Positions 52,020 to 61,049 of a stretch of 64,000 nt of DNA are shown here, one piece after another. Source of the DNA: Verrucomicrobiia bacterium (GTDB lineage Bacteria > Verrucomicrobiota > Verrucomicrobiia > Limisphaerales > JADLHS01). Position 1 is the stretch's first letter, and each line of letters opens with the position of its first letter. Below the pieces are notes generated by a model that did no database searches, was not told the origin of the DNA, and saw nothing but the letters and a program-made list of their open reading frames with translations. Position numbers and translations under genes: made by a program. The stretch lies in the NCBI GenBank assembly GCA_023953615.1, contig JAMLJH010000002.1:1-64000 (forward strand), given 5' to 3'.

Positions 52020-53099
52020 TCAAGCCCGACGACACTTCAGCCAGGTGTGAAACTGGCCGACCTGGTCCCGCTGTTCGATCACTTGCAATCCCGCCTCCCG
52101 CAAACAACGCAGTAAATCTTCCGAGTGGTACATCTGGCTGTTGCCGTTCGCGATGCACGCAAAGTAAAGCGAAGTTTGCTGGAGACAAAACGCGGCGGTT
52201 TCGTTGGGTTGCCGATCCCAGAACAATTCCAGAATGTGCAACGTGCCATTATCGCCCAGCGCGCGCGCCGCGCGCTTCAAAATCGAAACAATCTGCGCCT
52301 CGGAAAAGCAGTCCAGAAACTGGCTCATCCAAATGACTTCATAACCGCCGGGCAATTCCTGTCGCTCATCCAGCAGGTCCACCGGGTGAAAGGCCACGCG
52401 CTCGGTACCATCGCCTGATTGTAGCGCCGTGCGCGCCAGCTCCAGTTGCGGAGGCAGATCCGCAATGGTGACGCGCACCGTCGGATCGTAACCGACACAC
52501 TGCATCGCCCAGCGCCCCGTATTGCCGCCCACATCGAGCAACTGTTGGGGGCGATCGGCAAACACCAGCGGCAAGGCGGCGGGAAAGGCTTGATCGGAAT
52601 AATAATGGTCGAATGCCAGCCAACTGGCGCGCGCCGGTTCGGGTAAAGCGGAAAGGCCTTGATAGAAAGTTTCCCAATTTCCCAGCGTCGGCAATCCCGC
52701 CGGACGACCGGTGGCGAGAGCTTCATCCAGATGATAAAAACCGCGATAGCAGATGTCGTGGACCACATCCATGTTGATGCGGGTCATGGGATCCCGGAGC
52801 ATGAAATACCCCAGTCGCGTGAGGATGAATCGGTCTTGATCGTGGCGAAACAACCCGATGCCCAAGCCGGCTTCCAGCAACACTTTCACGCCGTAACGCG
52901 GCACACTGCCTTTGGCCACCACCTCGGCCAGAGTCAGGCCGGGATCGCCGGCTTGTCGCACGATTTCCAAAATCCCCGTCTGCCGCAGCACCCGGCAGGC
53001 TTGGAACGCCACCGGCCCGAACGCCAGCCGCTGCGCCGCAACCTTGGCGTCCAGGGCCGACAGATCATCCGTGGAGAAAAATCGTTTCGGGTCGCTCAT
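52020..53099 (-). CDS. SAM-dependent methyltransferase (O-methyltransferase-like)
   Basis: 359 residues from the ATG at 53099. An N-terminal helical dimerisation domain ('AFGPVAFQACRVLRQTGILEIVRQAG', 'FILTRLGYFMLRDP') precedes a Rossmann methyltransferase core with motif I 'QQLLDVGGNTGRWAMQCVGYD', acidic motif II 'VTIADLPPQLELA' and 'GYEVIWMSQFLDCFSEAQI'. The arrangement is that of class I small-molecule O-methyltransferases. In flexirubin/aryl-polyene-type clusters a methyltransferase decorates the aromatic head; here it lies 14 bp after the second flavin enzyme and so is probably cotranscribed with it. Confidence 0.85.
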   Translation of the reverse strand: MSDPKRFFSTDDLSALDAKVAAQRLAFGPVAFQACRVLRQTGILEIVRQAGDPGLTLAEVVAKGSVPRYGVKVLLEAGLGIGLFRHDQDRFILTRLGYFMLRDPMTRINMDVVHDICYRGFYHLDEALATGRPAGLPTLGNWETFYQGLSALPEPARASWLAFDHYYSDQAFPAALPLVFADRPQQLLDVGGNTGRWAMQCVGYDPTVRVTIADLPPQLELARTALQSGDGTERVAFHPVDLLDERQELPGGYEVIWMSQFLDCFSEAQIVSILKRAARALGDNGTLHILELFWDRQPNETAAFCLQQTSLYFACIANGNSQMYHSEDLLRCLREAGLQVIEQRDQVGQFHTWLKCRRA

Positions 53100-53113
53100 T
53101 AAAACTCGACGCC

Positions 53114-54355
53114 TTAGTTCCGCGCCGCGCCCATCCCGGCGGAAACCGTGGCCAACGCGCGCAAAGCGCGGTCCGCTTGGGCAACAAACGGATTCGCCTT
53201 GTCCCAGACATATCCCGCCAACACGGAGCACACTTTCGGCATCATGTCGGGATTACGTTGCGCCGCGAACAAAATTTCCGGCAGCCGCCCGTCATACCAC
53301 GCGTCAATATACGCCCGGAAGGTGTCCACGCCTTGCATGATGAAGTCCGCGTAATCGCGCTGCCAGTCCACCGCCTCCCCGCGTAATTGTCGCGCGACCA
53401 CCTGCGCGGCGCGCAACCCGGATTCCATCGCCAGGGTCACTCCGGAACTGAACACGGGATCGAGGAACTCCGTGGCGTTTCCCGCCAGCGCGTAACGCGG
53501 TCCAAACAACTGCTTGATGGAAATCGAGAACCCCTTGATGCGGTGCGGCGGAAAAACAATTTGCATGTTCGCCAGACGTTTTGCGCCATTCGGCTCGCTG
53601 TTGACGATCGCGCGCAGTTGCGTCTCCGCATCGCCGGGGTAGCGCGCGTAAAATTCCGGTTCCGCCACCACTCCGATGCTGGTGCGCCCGTTGGAGAATG
53701 GAATGATCCACAACCACGCGCCCTCCGGGTGCATGCACACCCAGATTTTTCCCTCGTCCCGACCGCGCGGACGGAGATCCCCCGTCACGTGCGTGAATAA
53801 CGATTCCCGCACCGGATAATGTGAGGGCGCTTCGAGATCGAGCATGCGTGGCAGCACCCGACCGTAACCGCTGCAATCCAGCACAAACTGCGCAATCACG
53901 CGGAGGGTTTCGCTATCGGGCTGTTTGATCTCGGCCTCGACCTGCGCCTCGCTGAAGCGCACCTGCTTCACCTCATGCTCGTAGCGGATGTCCACACCTC
54001 GGGACGCGACCGTGTCCGCAATGACCTGGTCAAACTCCGCCCGCGGCGCGTGGAAAGTGTATTTCCAACCGTCCCCCGCCTGATGTTCAAAATCGAAATC
54101 GCAGATTTGATCCCCTTGGCGAAAGACCGCGCCCGTTTTATGAATGAAACCACAGGCTTCCACGGGCGCAAGAAAATCCATTTCCTTCAGCAGGTCCATC
54201 GTGCGCGGCAACAGACTTTCACCGATCACGAACCGTGGGAATTTCAATTTTTCGACCACGAGCGTCCGCACGCCTTCCCGCTGTAAACTAGCCGCCGCCG
54301 TTGCTCCCGCCGGCCCGGCGCCGATGATTAACACATCCGTTTTTATGGTTTTCAT
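53114..54355 (-). CDS. FAD-dependent oxidoreductase, halogenase/flexirubin-cluster type (second of two)
   Basis: 413 residues. FAD Rossmann motif 'DVLIIGAGPAGATAAASL', then 'VVEKLKFPRFVIGESLLPRTMDLL', the WxWxIP-like motif in 'EGAWLWIIPFSNGRTSIGVV', and 'GNATEFLDPVFSSGVTLAMESG'. These are the hallmarks of the tryptophan-halogenase/geranylgeranyl-reductase superfamily used to modify aromatic or polyene heads. It shares its overall plan with the enzyme at 50740 but is clearly diverged. The ammonia-lyase lies 78 bp upstream and the methyltransferase 14 bp downstream on the same strand. Confidence 0.85.
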   Translation of the reverse strand: MKTIKTDVLIIGAGPAGATAAASLQREGVRTLVVEKLKFPRFVIGESLLPRTMDLLKEMDFLAPVEACGFIHKTGAVFRQGDQICDFDFEHQAGDGWKYTFHAPRAEFDQVIADTVASRGVDIRYEHEVKQVRFSEAQVEAEIKQPDSETLRVIAQFVLDCSGYGRVLPRMLDLEAPSHYPVRESLFTHVTGDLRPRGRDEGKIWVCMHPEGAWLWIIPFSNGRTSIGVVAEPEFYARYPGDAETQLRAIVNSEPNGAKRLANMQIVFPPHRIKGFSISIKQLFGPRYALAGNATEFLDPVFSSGVTLAMESGLRAAQVVARQLRGEAVDWQRDYADFIMQGVDTFRAYIDAWYDGRLPEILFAAQRNPDMMPKVCSVLAGYVWDKANPFVAQADRALRALATVSAGMGAARN

Positions 54356-54433
54356 TTCGTTGTCCTTAGTGGTTAAAAATTCGCTTTCAGTATTTTGCGA
54401 CGACGCTAAGCGAGCGACGTTGCTCCCATGCCA

Positions 54434-56011
54434 TCAATCGCGCAAACACTCCCGTTGCGCCGATTCGGACTGCAACAACTCCGCCACCCGCGCAATATCA
54501 CCGGTCAACGGCCGGTCGCATTTCATTTCCGCCGAAACGCCCCGCACCAGGTCATACAATTTCCGGTAATCGCCGCCCAGCGTCTGCTCCCGACCCCGCG
54601 CGTCGGCGGCCTGCGCCAAAGCGAGCGCTTCAATCGCCAGGAGCTTCCACACCAACGGCAGCGCCCGGCGCGTTTTTTTGGCCGCGATGCAACCCATGCT
54701 GACCACATCCTGATTGTTGGCGTTGGTGGGTATCGTCTGAATGGACGCGGGCGTTCCCAGCAAACGCGCCTCCGCCGCCAGCGAGGTCGCCAACAACTGC
54801 ACACCGCCGAAACCCGTGTTCAATCCGGGCGCCCCCGCCGCCAGCAACGGCGGCAACCCGCGGCTATAACGCCAGTTCACCAAACGCTCGATCTGCCGGT
54901 CCGCCAACAGCGCCAGCTTGATCAGACCGAGACACAAATAATCGCTCACCATGGCGATTTGTTGACCGTAAAAATTCCCGCAGTGAATGACCATGCCCGT
55001 GTCCGGAAAAATCAGCGGATTATCCGTGCTGGCATTCAACTCGCGCGTCACCACTTGTTCGACGTGCCACAACGCTTCCTGATAGGCGCCAAGAATCTGC
55101 GGCGTGCAACGCAACGAATACGGGTCCTGAATTTCCGTGCCCGGATCCACCGGCTTCGCTTGCGTGCCCCACTGGTGCTCGTCAATGCGCCGTGCGTATT
55201 CCGGATGCGTCCGCAACGCGTTGGTAATGCGTTGCGCCACCAATGCTTGTCCGCGAAAGCCGCGCGCGCGTTGCGCCTGCTGGCACAACACTTCCGGCTC
55301 GCCGTTCAACACCTGAAATAAACACGCCGTCAACAGTTCCGCCCAGCGCAATGCGCGATCCGCTTCATGCGTGGCCAGCGCCGCCAGCCCGGTCATCACG
55401 GACGTGCCGTTCACCAGCGCCAGACCTTCCTTGGCCTGCAACACCACCGGCTTTAATCCCACGCGCTGCAACGCTTCGATGGCGGGCAATCGCGTTCCGT
55501 CCACCCAGGCGTAACCGAATCCAACCAGCAACCCGGCCATGTGCGCCAACGGCACCAAATCTCCGCTCGCACCCACGGAACCTTCACTCGGAATCTCCGG
55601 TAAAACGCCGCGATTCAACGCCGCCAACAGCAGTTCAATCAGTTCTTCTCGAATCCCGGAATAGCCCCGCGCCAGCGCGTTGGCGCGCGCCACCATGATC
55701 GCGCGAGTTTCCACCGTGGAAAACAAGTCTCCCTGCCCTACCGTCAGGTGATGCAGCAGATTGACCTGATGCTGCGCCAGGTCGGCATCCGACACGCGAA
55801 AGCCGCTTAACGGTCCAAAACCGGTGTTGATGCCATAAACGGCGCGCGGTTCCGCCGCCAGTTTTTCCACCAATTGCCGGCTGCGCTGAACTCCCGATCG
55901 TGCTTCCGCCGCCAGCGCGCAGGGAGCGGCCTGCGTTGCGATCTGCCAGGTGTCAAGAATTGATAAATTATGCCCGTTGATTGGAATCATGCGCGACAAA
56001 CCAGCCGGCAT
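54434..56011 (-). CDS. MIO-type aromatic amino acid ammonia-lyase, predicted tyrosine ammonia-lyase
   Basis: 525 residues from the ATG at 56011 (ATG at 55990 is an alternative). The MIO cofactor motif Ala148-Ser149-Gly150 is in 'SEGSVGASGDLVPLAH'. The catalytic Tyr59 is in 'AVYGINTGFGPLSG', and 'NNQDVVSMG' supplies the conserved Asn-Gln. The selectivity loop reads 'HQVNLLHHLTVGQGD': His-His-Leu as in bacterial tyrosine ammonia-lyases, not the Ser-His of histidase. It would convert tyrosine to p-coumarate plus ammonia. Neighbouring flavin enzymes and methyltransferase suggest the p-coumarate feeds a pigment-like pathway. Histidase activity is the alternative. Confidence 0.87.
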   Translation of the reverse strand: MPAGLSRMIPINGHNLSILDTWQIATQAAPCALAAEARSGVQRSRQLVEKLAAEPRAVYGINTGFGPLSGFRVSDADLAQHQVNLLHHLTVGQGDLFSTVETRAIMVARANALARGYSGIREELIELLLAALNRGVLPEIPSEGSVGASGDLVPLAHMAGLLVGFGYAWVDGTRLPAIEALQRVGLKPVVLQAKEGLALVNGTSVMTGLAALATHEADRALRWAELLTACLFQVLNGEPEVLCQQAQRARGFRGQALVAQRITNALRTHPEYARRIDEHQWGTQAKPVDPGTEIQDPYSLRCTPQILGAYQEALWHVEQVVTRELNASTDNPLIFPDTGMVIHCGNFYGQQIAMVSDYLCLGLIKLALLADRQIERLVNWRYSRGLPPLLAAGAPGLNTGFGGVQLLATSLAAEARLLGTPASIQTIPTNANNQDVVSMGCIAAKKTRRALPLVWKLLAIEALALAQAADARGREQTLGGDYRKLYDLVRGVSAEMKCDRPLTGDIARVAELLQSESAQRECLRD

Positions 56012-56068
56012 TTAATCCCAAACAACCCGGCGAAGCAAGCGATACACCGAAAGCGGGTGTGTTTCCCC

Positions 56069-56371
56069 CCAGACATTAGCGTTTGCTTTGGGGGTTGCAC
56101 TGGCGGGTGAAGTTTTTGGAAGCAAGATTGAACCAATCGGCGGCGGGAGGGTTTCTTCTCCATGCCCTGCTATCGCCAACGATCACCTAAACTTCGCTTC
56201 CAATTCGTCCCGGCCCAGCGGCAGTCCCCCCTGGGCGGGCTGCCGGCCCTTGAAGCGCTGGCCCAACGGTTTGATCTCTGGAACCAGGTCCGCCGTCTGC
56301 CCGGCCTGGACCCGCGCACCCGCCGCTCCCACGGTTACAGCCCCGAACTGATCGTCGCGCAAACCAGCAGA
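56069..56371 (+). mobile_element. IS1380-like transposon remnant, copy A
   Basis: The first 156 bp (56069-56224) match 29228-29383 (minus) with about seven mismatches. From the ATG at 56162 a frame reads MPCYRQRSPKLRFQFVPAQR, then 'GGLPALEALAQRFDLWNQVRRLPGLDPRTRRSHGYSPELIVAQ', the kind of N-terminus seen in IS1380-type transposases. The similarity stops near 56365 and the rest of the transposase (the DDE core) is absent. It is therefore a dead end fragment; family assignment is moderate. Confidence 0.65.
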
Positions 56372-56725
56372 GGCAACGTACACAGGCAGGCGATGAGGCA
56401 AATCTCTTTCATATATGGCCAACTACTGGGCCACGGATTACTGCAAAGTGCGTCGGTTAACAACTCGTTTTACCAAAAAAACCAAAGGAGTGCGACGTTT
56501 CCGGTCGCAGTGTTTGACGCAATGTCAAACCATCTCCACGAGACGGACAAAGAAATGATTGGCAAGGTAATGGGAATTTGGGGGAGCGCTGCCGTCCTCG
56601 GCGGTGGTCGTTCGCGGCCTCGTGGACGATATTCGCACCGTCTCCAAATGATTGCAGAATGTATCCATGCGCTTGTGCTGTCGCCGTGCCGAAAGGTAAA
56701 ACCGGGTTGCGCTGGTTGGCAGATT
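56372..56725. other. Non-coding stretch after transposon remnant
   Basis: No gene is supported. Open frames on both strands lack start signals and family patterns. The sequence is likely the eroded rest of the insertion or ancient intergenic DNA between the ammonia-lyase and the DUF554 gene. Confidence 0.35.
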
Positions 56726-57466
56726 TTATTTCCACCACCATGTGAAGAGCGGCGCGAGGATCAGCGCCGGGAAGTAGTCGGCCAAAGGCGCGCGACGAAT
56801 TTCAAAAATCACCACGCCGACGACGCAAACGATGAGGCCGCCGACCGCGTTCACGGAGTTCAACAACTCATGCGCGCGCAGCCAGGGTTGTAGATAAATG
56901 CTCGTCGCCATGGTGATGGTGCCGAAAAACACAAAAACCGGCACCGCCGAAACCATGGCGCTGCTGCCAAACATCATCACGAAACCCATCGTCGCCAAGC
57001 CATCCATGAGCGCTTTGACGGCCAGCGGATAAAAATAGCCCGGTTCGCCGGCAACGATCGGCAGCGCGTCTTGAATCGCACCCAGCACCCCCAACGGGGC
57101 CGCGCAAAATAAAATGGTGCAGGCATTCATGCCGTGGCTGAAGCGATGTCGCGGATCCGAGCGGGTGGCTTCAATCAGCTTTTTAGCCAGTTGCCCGAGT
57201 TGGTTCAGGCCCGCTTGCGCGCGCAGCAATCTTCCCAGCAGACTCCCCAGCATCAGCGCCAGAAACGCAATGCCGATTTGTTTGATCATCTGGCCGAAAC
57301 TGCCATCGAGACTGAGCCAGGTGAGGCGCAGACCGAAGAACATGGCGCCCATTCCCAACGTCACCTTGAAGAACATCTGGACCGAGAGCGGCAGCGGCTT
57401 TCGGTAAATCAGCCCGCAAAGGCCGCCCAGAATGATGGCGCTCGCGTTCAAAATGGTTCCAATCAC
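56726..57466 (-). CDS. DUF554 family membrane protein
   Basis: 246 residues with seven or so hydrophobic helices. The family opening 'MIGTILNASAIILGGLCGLI', 'GMGAMFFGLR', then 'FLALMLGSLLGRLLR' and 'FSHGMNACTILFCAAPLGVLGAIQDAL' fit DUF554 (YqgA/YdfK-like) proteins, which are inner membrane proteins possibly linked to transport. The intramembrane 'VKALMDGLATMGFVMMFGSSAM' region is characteristic. It stands alone on the minus strand, 128 bp from the divergent MFS gene. Confidence 0.88.
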   Translation of the reverse strand: MIGTILNASAIILGGLCGLIYRKPLPLSVQMFFKVTLGMGAMFFGLRLTWLSLDGSFGQMIKQIGIAFLALMLGSLLGRLLRAQAGLNQLGQLAKKLIEATRSDPRHRFSHGMNACTILFCAAPLGVLGAIQDALPIVAGEPGYFYPLAVKALMDGLATMGFVMMFGSSAMVSAVPVFVFFGTITMATSIYLQPWLRAHELLNSVNAVGGLIVCVVGVVIFEIRRAPLADYFPALILAPLFTWWWK

Positions 57467-57594
57467 GCGCAGACTGAAACATTTAAGCGCCGAATCGAGA
57501 AGCTAAAAATTTTGTCGCGCCGAGGATTTCTCCCCCCGTATTTCATTGCATCCGGGTTTGCACCGCGCGCGACTTTCCGCAATACTCGGCCTCC

Positions 57595-58965
57595 ATGAGC
57601 AATTCACCTCGGGCGACCATGACTCCCTGGTATCGCGGGTTGACGGGTTATCACTGGTTCGTTTTCGCCGTGGCCAGCGCCGCCTGGTTTTTCGACTGCC
57701 TGGATCAGCGCTTGTTTTCGCTGGCGCGGATTCCAGCGCTCAAATCGTTGATGGTGGACGCGCAACCGGGCGCCATTCAGGCCGCCGGGAAAGAGGTCAC
57801 GGCCATCTTTCTTATCGGCTGGGGCATTGGCGGACTCGTCTTTGGCGCGTTGGGCGATCGGTTTGGTCGCGCCAAAATGCTGACTTCCACCGTTCTGCTC
57901 TATTCCGTTTGCACGGGACTCACTTTTTTCAGCCGCACCTGGATTGATTTTGCGCTGCTGCGCATGATGACCGGCCTGGGCGTGGGCGGGGTGTTTGGTC
58001 TGGCGGTGGCGTTGGTGGCGGAAACGGTACCCGACCATTCCCGCACGGGGGCGCTGGGCATGTTGCAAGTGTTGTCGGCGGGCGGAAACATTTCCGCCGG
58101 GTTGATCAAGATGCTGATTGATCATTTGGAGACGGTGGGCACCATCACCGCCGGCGCGGGCTGGCGCTGGGCGTTTCTGGTGGGCGTATTGCCCGCGTTG
58201 CTGGTGGTGTTGATTCAACGCTATCTCAAGGAGACGGACCCCTGGTTAAAACTCAAAGCCGCGGGCCGATTGCCCACCGGCAGTTTCTTCGCGCCGTACC
58301 TCGGATTATTGCGCGAGAAACGCTGGCGTAAAAATCTCTTTGCGGGCGCCCTCATCGCTTCCACCGGCGTGGTGGCTTATTGGGGCATTGGCGAATACGG
58401 CGTGGATTTGCAACGCAATGTTTTCCAAACCTATTATCAAAACCTGGGCCTGTCTCCGCAGGAAATTCAAGCGCGTCTCAGTCACGCCATCAATGTTTCC
58501 TACATGCTTTCCATGCTGGGGGCGGCCATCGGCATGTGGATCTTTACGAAAGCCGCTCAGCACCTCGGGCGGCGTCCGGCTTTCGCCCTGGGCTTCAGTC
58601 TCGCCATGGTGGTGACGGTGATGGTGTACTGGAAAATGAAGTCGCCCGCGGACGGTTATTGGATGTTGCCGTTGATGACCAGTTGCCAATCGGCGATGTT
58701 CGCCGGCTTCGCCATCTATCTGCCTGAACTGTTCCCGAGCCGACTGCGTAGCACTGGAACGTCCTTCTGCTATAATCTCGGTCGCTTTGCCGCGGCGATT
58801 GGCAGTTTCTTTTCCGCCACCCTGGCCACGCAGGTGTACGGCAAGTTCGGTTCGCCCCTGACGGAGCGTTACTCGGCCATGACCATGTGCGCCATCTTCC
58901 TGTTTGGTCTGCTCGTTCTGCCGTTCGCGCCGGAAACCAAGGGCAAGCCGCTGCCGGAAGATTGA
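57595..58965 (+). CDS. MFS transporter
   Basis: 456 residues with 12 predicted membrane helices. 'GIGGLVFGALGDRFGRAKML' is the typical MFS loop 2-3 motif (GxxxDRxGRxx), and 'LLRMMTGLGVGGVFGLAVALVAETVPDHSRTGALG' the proton-antiport/sugar-porter helix 4-5 region. A second copy of the loop pattern occurs at 'AAQHLGRRPAF'. 'ELFPSRLRSTGTSFCYNLGR' is a C-terminal domain signature of the sugar/aromatic-acid porter branch. Substrate cannot be inferred; metabolite:H+ symport is most likely. Single gene. Confidence 0.9.
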   Translation: MSNSPRATMTPWYRGLTGYHWFVFAVASAAWFFDCLDQRLFSLARIPALKSLMVDAQPGAIQAAGKEVTAIFLIGWGIGGLVFGALGDRFGRAKMLTSTVLLYSVCTGLTFFSRTWIDFALLRMMTGLGVGGVFGLAVALVAETVPDHSRTGALGMLQVLSAGGNISAGLIKMLIDHLETVGTITAGAGWRWAFLVGVLPALLVVLIQRYLKETDPWLKLKAAGRLPTGSFFAPYLGLLREKRWRKNLFAGALIASTGVVAYWGIGEYGVDLQRNVFQTYYQNLGLSPQEIQARLSHAINVSYMLSMLGAAIGMWIFTKAAQHLGRRPAFALGFSLAMVVTVMVYWKMKSPADGYWMLPLMTSCQSAMFAGFAIYLPELFPSRLRSTGTSFCYNLGRFAAAIGSFFSATLATQVYGKFGSPLTERYSAMTMCAIFLFGLLVLPFAPETKGKPLPED

Positions 58966-59080
58966 CGGATCGTTACATGGTTGAATCGTTAAATCGCAGC
59001 CGCGTACGTCGGCGCTGATCACTCATTTACAATCTCCAACCACTTTTTTCTTTCGGGTGTTTTGTGGTCAAGAAATCCGT

Positions 59081-59094
59081 GTCCATCTGTGGAC
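59081..59094. repeat. Short intergenic palindrome (GTCCA-TCTG-TGGAC)
   Basis: GTCCA (59081-59085) and TGGAC (59090-59094) flank a 4-nt loop; the phrase 'ATCCGT' occurs on both sides (59075, 59095). I recall this phrase as a repeated intergenic motif in Verrucomicrobia/Planctomycetes genomes. It lies just before tag; function unknown. Confidence 0.3.
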
Positions 59095-59116
59095 ATCCGT
59101 AGTTTAATTTTCTCCC

Positions 59117-59674
59117 ATGCAACGCTGCGCCTGGCCCAAGACGGAACTCGACATCGCTTACCACGACCACGAATGGGGGGTGCCCGTCCATGACGACCGC
59201 CGGCTGTTCGAGTTGCTGATTCTCGAAGGTGCGCAGGCGGGATTGAGTTGGACCACCATTTTGAAGAAACGCGAAAATTACCGGCGCGCGTTCGACCATT
59301 TTGCGGCGCGTAAGATTGCGAAGTACGACGCGACCAAGGTGAAATCATTGCTGGCCGATTCGGGCATCGTGCGCAACCGCTTGAAAATTGCGGCCACGAT
59401 CCAAAACGCGAAAGCCTTTCTCGCCGTGCAAAAGGAATTCGGCAGCTTTGACGCCTACCTCTGGCGATTCGTGGGCGGCAAACCGATTCAGAATCGTCGC
59501 CGCTCGCTTCAGGACATCCCGCCCCGCACTGCCGAATCCGACGCTTTGAGCCAAGACCTGTTGCAACGCGGCTTCAAATTTGTCGGCTCGACGATTTGCT
59601 ACGCCTACATGCAAGCCATCGGCATGGTGAACGATCACACAACGGATTGTTTTCGACACCGGGAATGTCGGTGA
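59117..59674 (+). CDS. tag: DNA-3-methyladenine glycosylase I
   Basis: 185 residues. Removes 3-methyladenine from alkylated DNA to start base excision repair. The family start 'RCAWPKTELDIAYHDHEWGVPVHDDRRLFELLILEGAQAGLSW' is intact, with the zinc ligands Cys4 and His in 'YHDHEWG', then His and Cys in 'NDHTTDCF' near the end. 'YRRAFDHFAARKIAKYD' and 'SGIVRNRLKIAATIQNAKAF' complete the helix-hairpin-helix fold. It stands alone between the MFS and DUF5009-like genes. Confidence 0.95.
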   Translation: MQRCAWPKTELDIAYHDHEWGVPVHDDRRLFELLILEGAQAGLSWTTILKKRENYRRAFDHFAARKIAKYDATKVKSLLADSGIVRNRLKIAATIQNAKAFLAVQKEFGSFDAYLWRFVGGKPIQNRRRSLQDIPPRTAESDALSQDLLQRGFKFVGSTICYAYMQAIGMVNDHTTDCFRHRECR

Positions 59675-59747
59675 TCGGGATCAAAACATCCACTGACTAA
59701 AGTTCGCCGGTTTTGTGGCGTGATGGATCGCTGCTCCGCGTGGAGCG

Positions 59748-61049
59748 TTACACGCGGAGGAAAATTTTGCGCTGGTAGAGGAAGCGTACGATCCAGAACG
59801 CAATGAGCAATCCGCCCAGTGAAATCATCAAGTCGCCAAACCCCTTGGTGACGCGCGCGTCGAGCCAGACCTTGACATCTCCCCCGAGCACTCGGGTGGA
59901 CAAGCGGCTGAAGGACCCGCCGAGGAAATTTTTAATGAGATAAATCGTGATGGCGTTCATGCCCATCCAGACGAACGGCTGACACCATTTCTGAAATTTC
60001 CAAACGTCCACAATCAGATAAAACGCACCCAGCAGCAGGGCCGAATAGCCGCCCGCCACCAGCACGAACGACGAGGTCCAGATTTTTTTGATGACGGGGA
60101 ATTGCAATCCCCACAACCAGCCGAGGGTCACGCACGCCACGCCGCCGCCGAACAGGCAAAGCAGTTTGCGGCGGTCCGGCAAGGTCTGGTGGCGCAGGAT
60201 CAAGCCCGCAAAAATTCCCAGCAACGCGGTGGCCACGGCCGGCAACGTGCTCAAAATACCTTCCGGATCCCAAAACGAATCCCACCGGCGCCCCGGCAGA
60301 TATTTGAAGTCAACATGGTTCGCCAGGTTGTAACCCTCGTCGAATTTACCGGTGACGCGCTGGGTCGTTTCGTCATACATCCGTTCGGCCGCCAGCCAGG
60401 CGGGATTGTTCTTGGTGGCGGATGGATTGGCCGCGCCCGAACCGATTTTGCGGAACAGTTCAGCACTGGCGGCGTCGCCCGCCTGTTCGGCCCGGGTGAT
60501 GAGGGCCGATTTTTCCAACTGAATGTCGCGGATCGGCACGAACGTCAGCAACGCCCAATAGCCCACCAGGATGCCCGCGCAGACGCCGACCAATACGCGC
60601 GGTTTCAAATAGATGAACAGCAAACCGGCGAAGGTGTAGGCGAGCGCGATGCGATTCAACACTCCCATCAACCGGATGTCCGGCCACGGATTCGTGACGC
60701 CGCCCGAGTAGAAAATACCGATCAAGAACAGCAGCACGCCGCGTTTCAACACGCGCCACAAAGCGCGGCCCCGACCGGATTCATTGGTGATTTTGCTGAG
60801 CGAAAAAACAATGGCCGCGCCGACCATGAAGACGAACAGTGGAAAGATCAAATCGTAGAAATGAAATCCTGCCCAGTCCGCGTGGTCCAACTGGTTTGCG
60901 AGGAATTTCGTCGCAGGATTTCCGCTCATGCGATTGAGCGCATAGACCAGGGAATCGGCGCCAATGATCCAGAACATGTCGAAGCCGCGCAGGGCGTCGA
61001 GCGACATGAGCCGGGTGGATTTGGTTGGAGGAACGGGAGTATCAGTCAT
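59748..61049 (-). CDS. DUF5009/NagX-like membrane acyltransferase (HGSNAT family)
   Basis: 433 residues from the ATG at 61049. About eleven membrane helices. The start 'RLMSLDALRGFDMFWIIGADSLVYALNRMSG' and 'GFHFYDLIFPLFVFMVGAAIVFSLSK' match the family of heparan-alpha-glucosaminide N-acetyltransferase-like proteins; 'RVLKRGVLLFLIGIFYSGG', 'RLMGVLNRIALAYTFAGLLF' and 'FVWMGMNAITIYLIKNFLGGS' follow. Such proteins acetylate amino sugars using cytoplasmic acetyl-CoA across the membrane. The ATG overlaps the stop of the zinc-ribbon gene by 4 nt, so they are coupled. Confidence 0.88.
   Translation of the reverse strand: MTDTPVPPTKSTRLMSLDALRGFDMFWIIGADSLVYALNRMSGNPATKFLANQLDHADWAGFHFYDLIFPLFVFMVGAAIVFSLSKITNESGRGRALWRVLKRGVLLFLIGIFYSGGVTNPWPDIRLMGVLNRIALAYTFAGLLFIYLKPRVLVGVCAGILVGYWALLTFVPIRDIQLEKSALITRAEQAGDAASAELFRKIGSGAANPSATKNNPAWLAAERMYDETTQRVTGKFDEGYNLANHVDFKYLPGRRWDSFWDPEGILSTLPAVATALLGIFAGLILRHQTLPDRRKLLCLFGGGVACVTLGWLWGLQFPVIKKIWTSSFVLVAGGYSALLLGAFYLIVDVWKFQKWCQPFVWMGMNAITIYLIKNFLGGSFSRLSTRVLGGDVKVWLDARVTKGFGDLMISLGGLLIAFWIVRFLYQRKIFLRV

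Noticed and set aside
56457..56741. 94-residue minus-strand frame
   Set aside because: No start signal or conserved pattern; lies in eroded DNA behind the transposon remnant.
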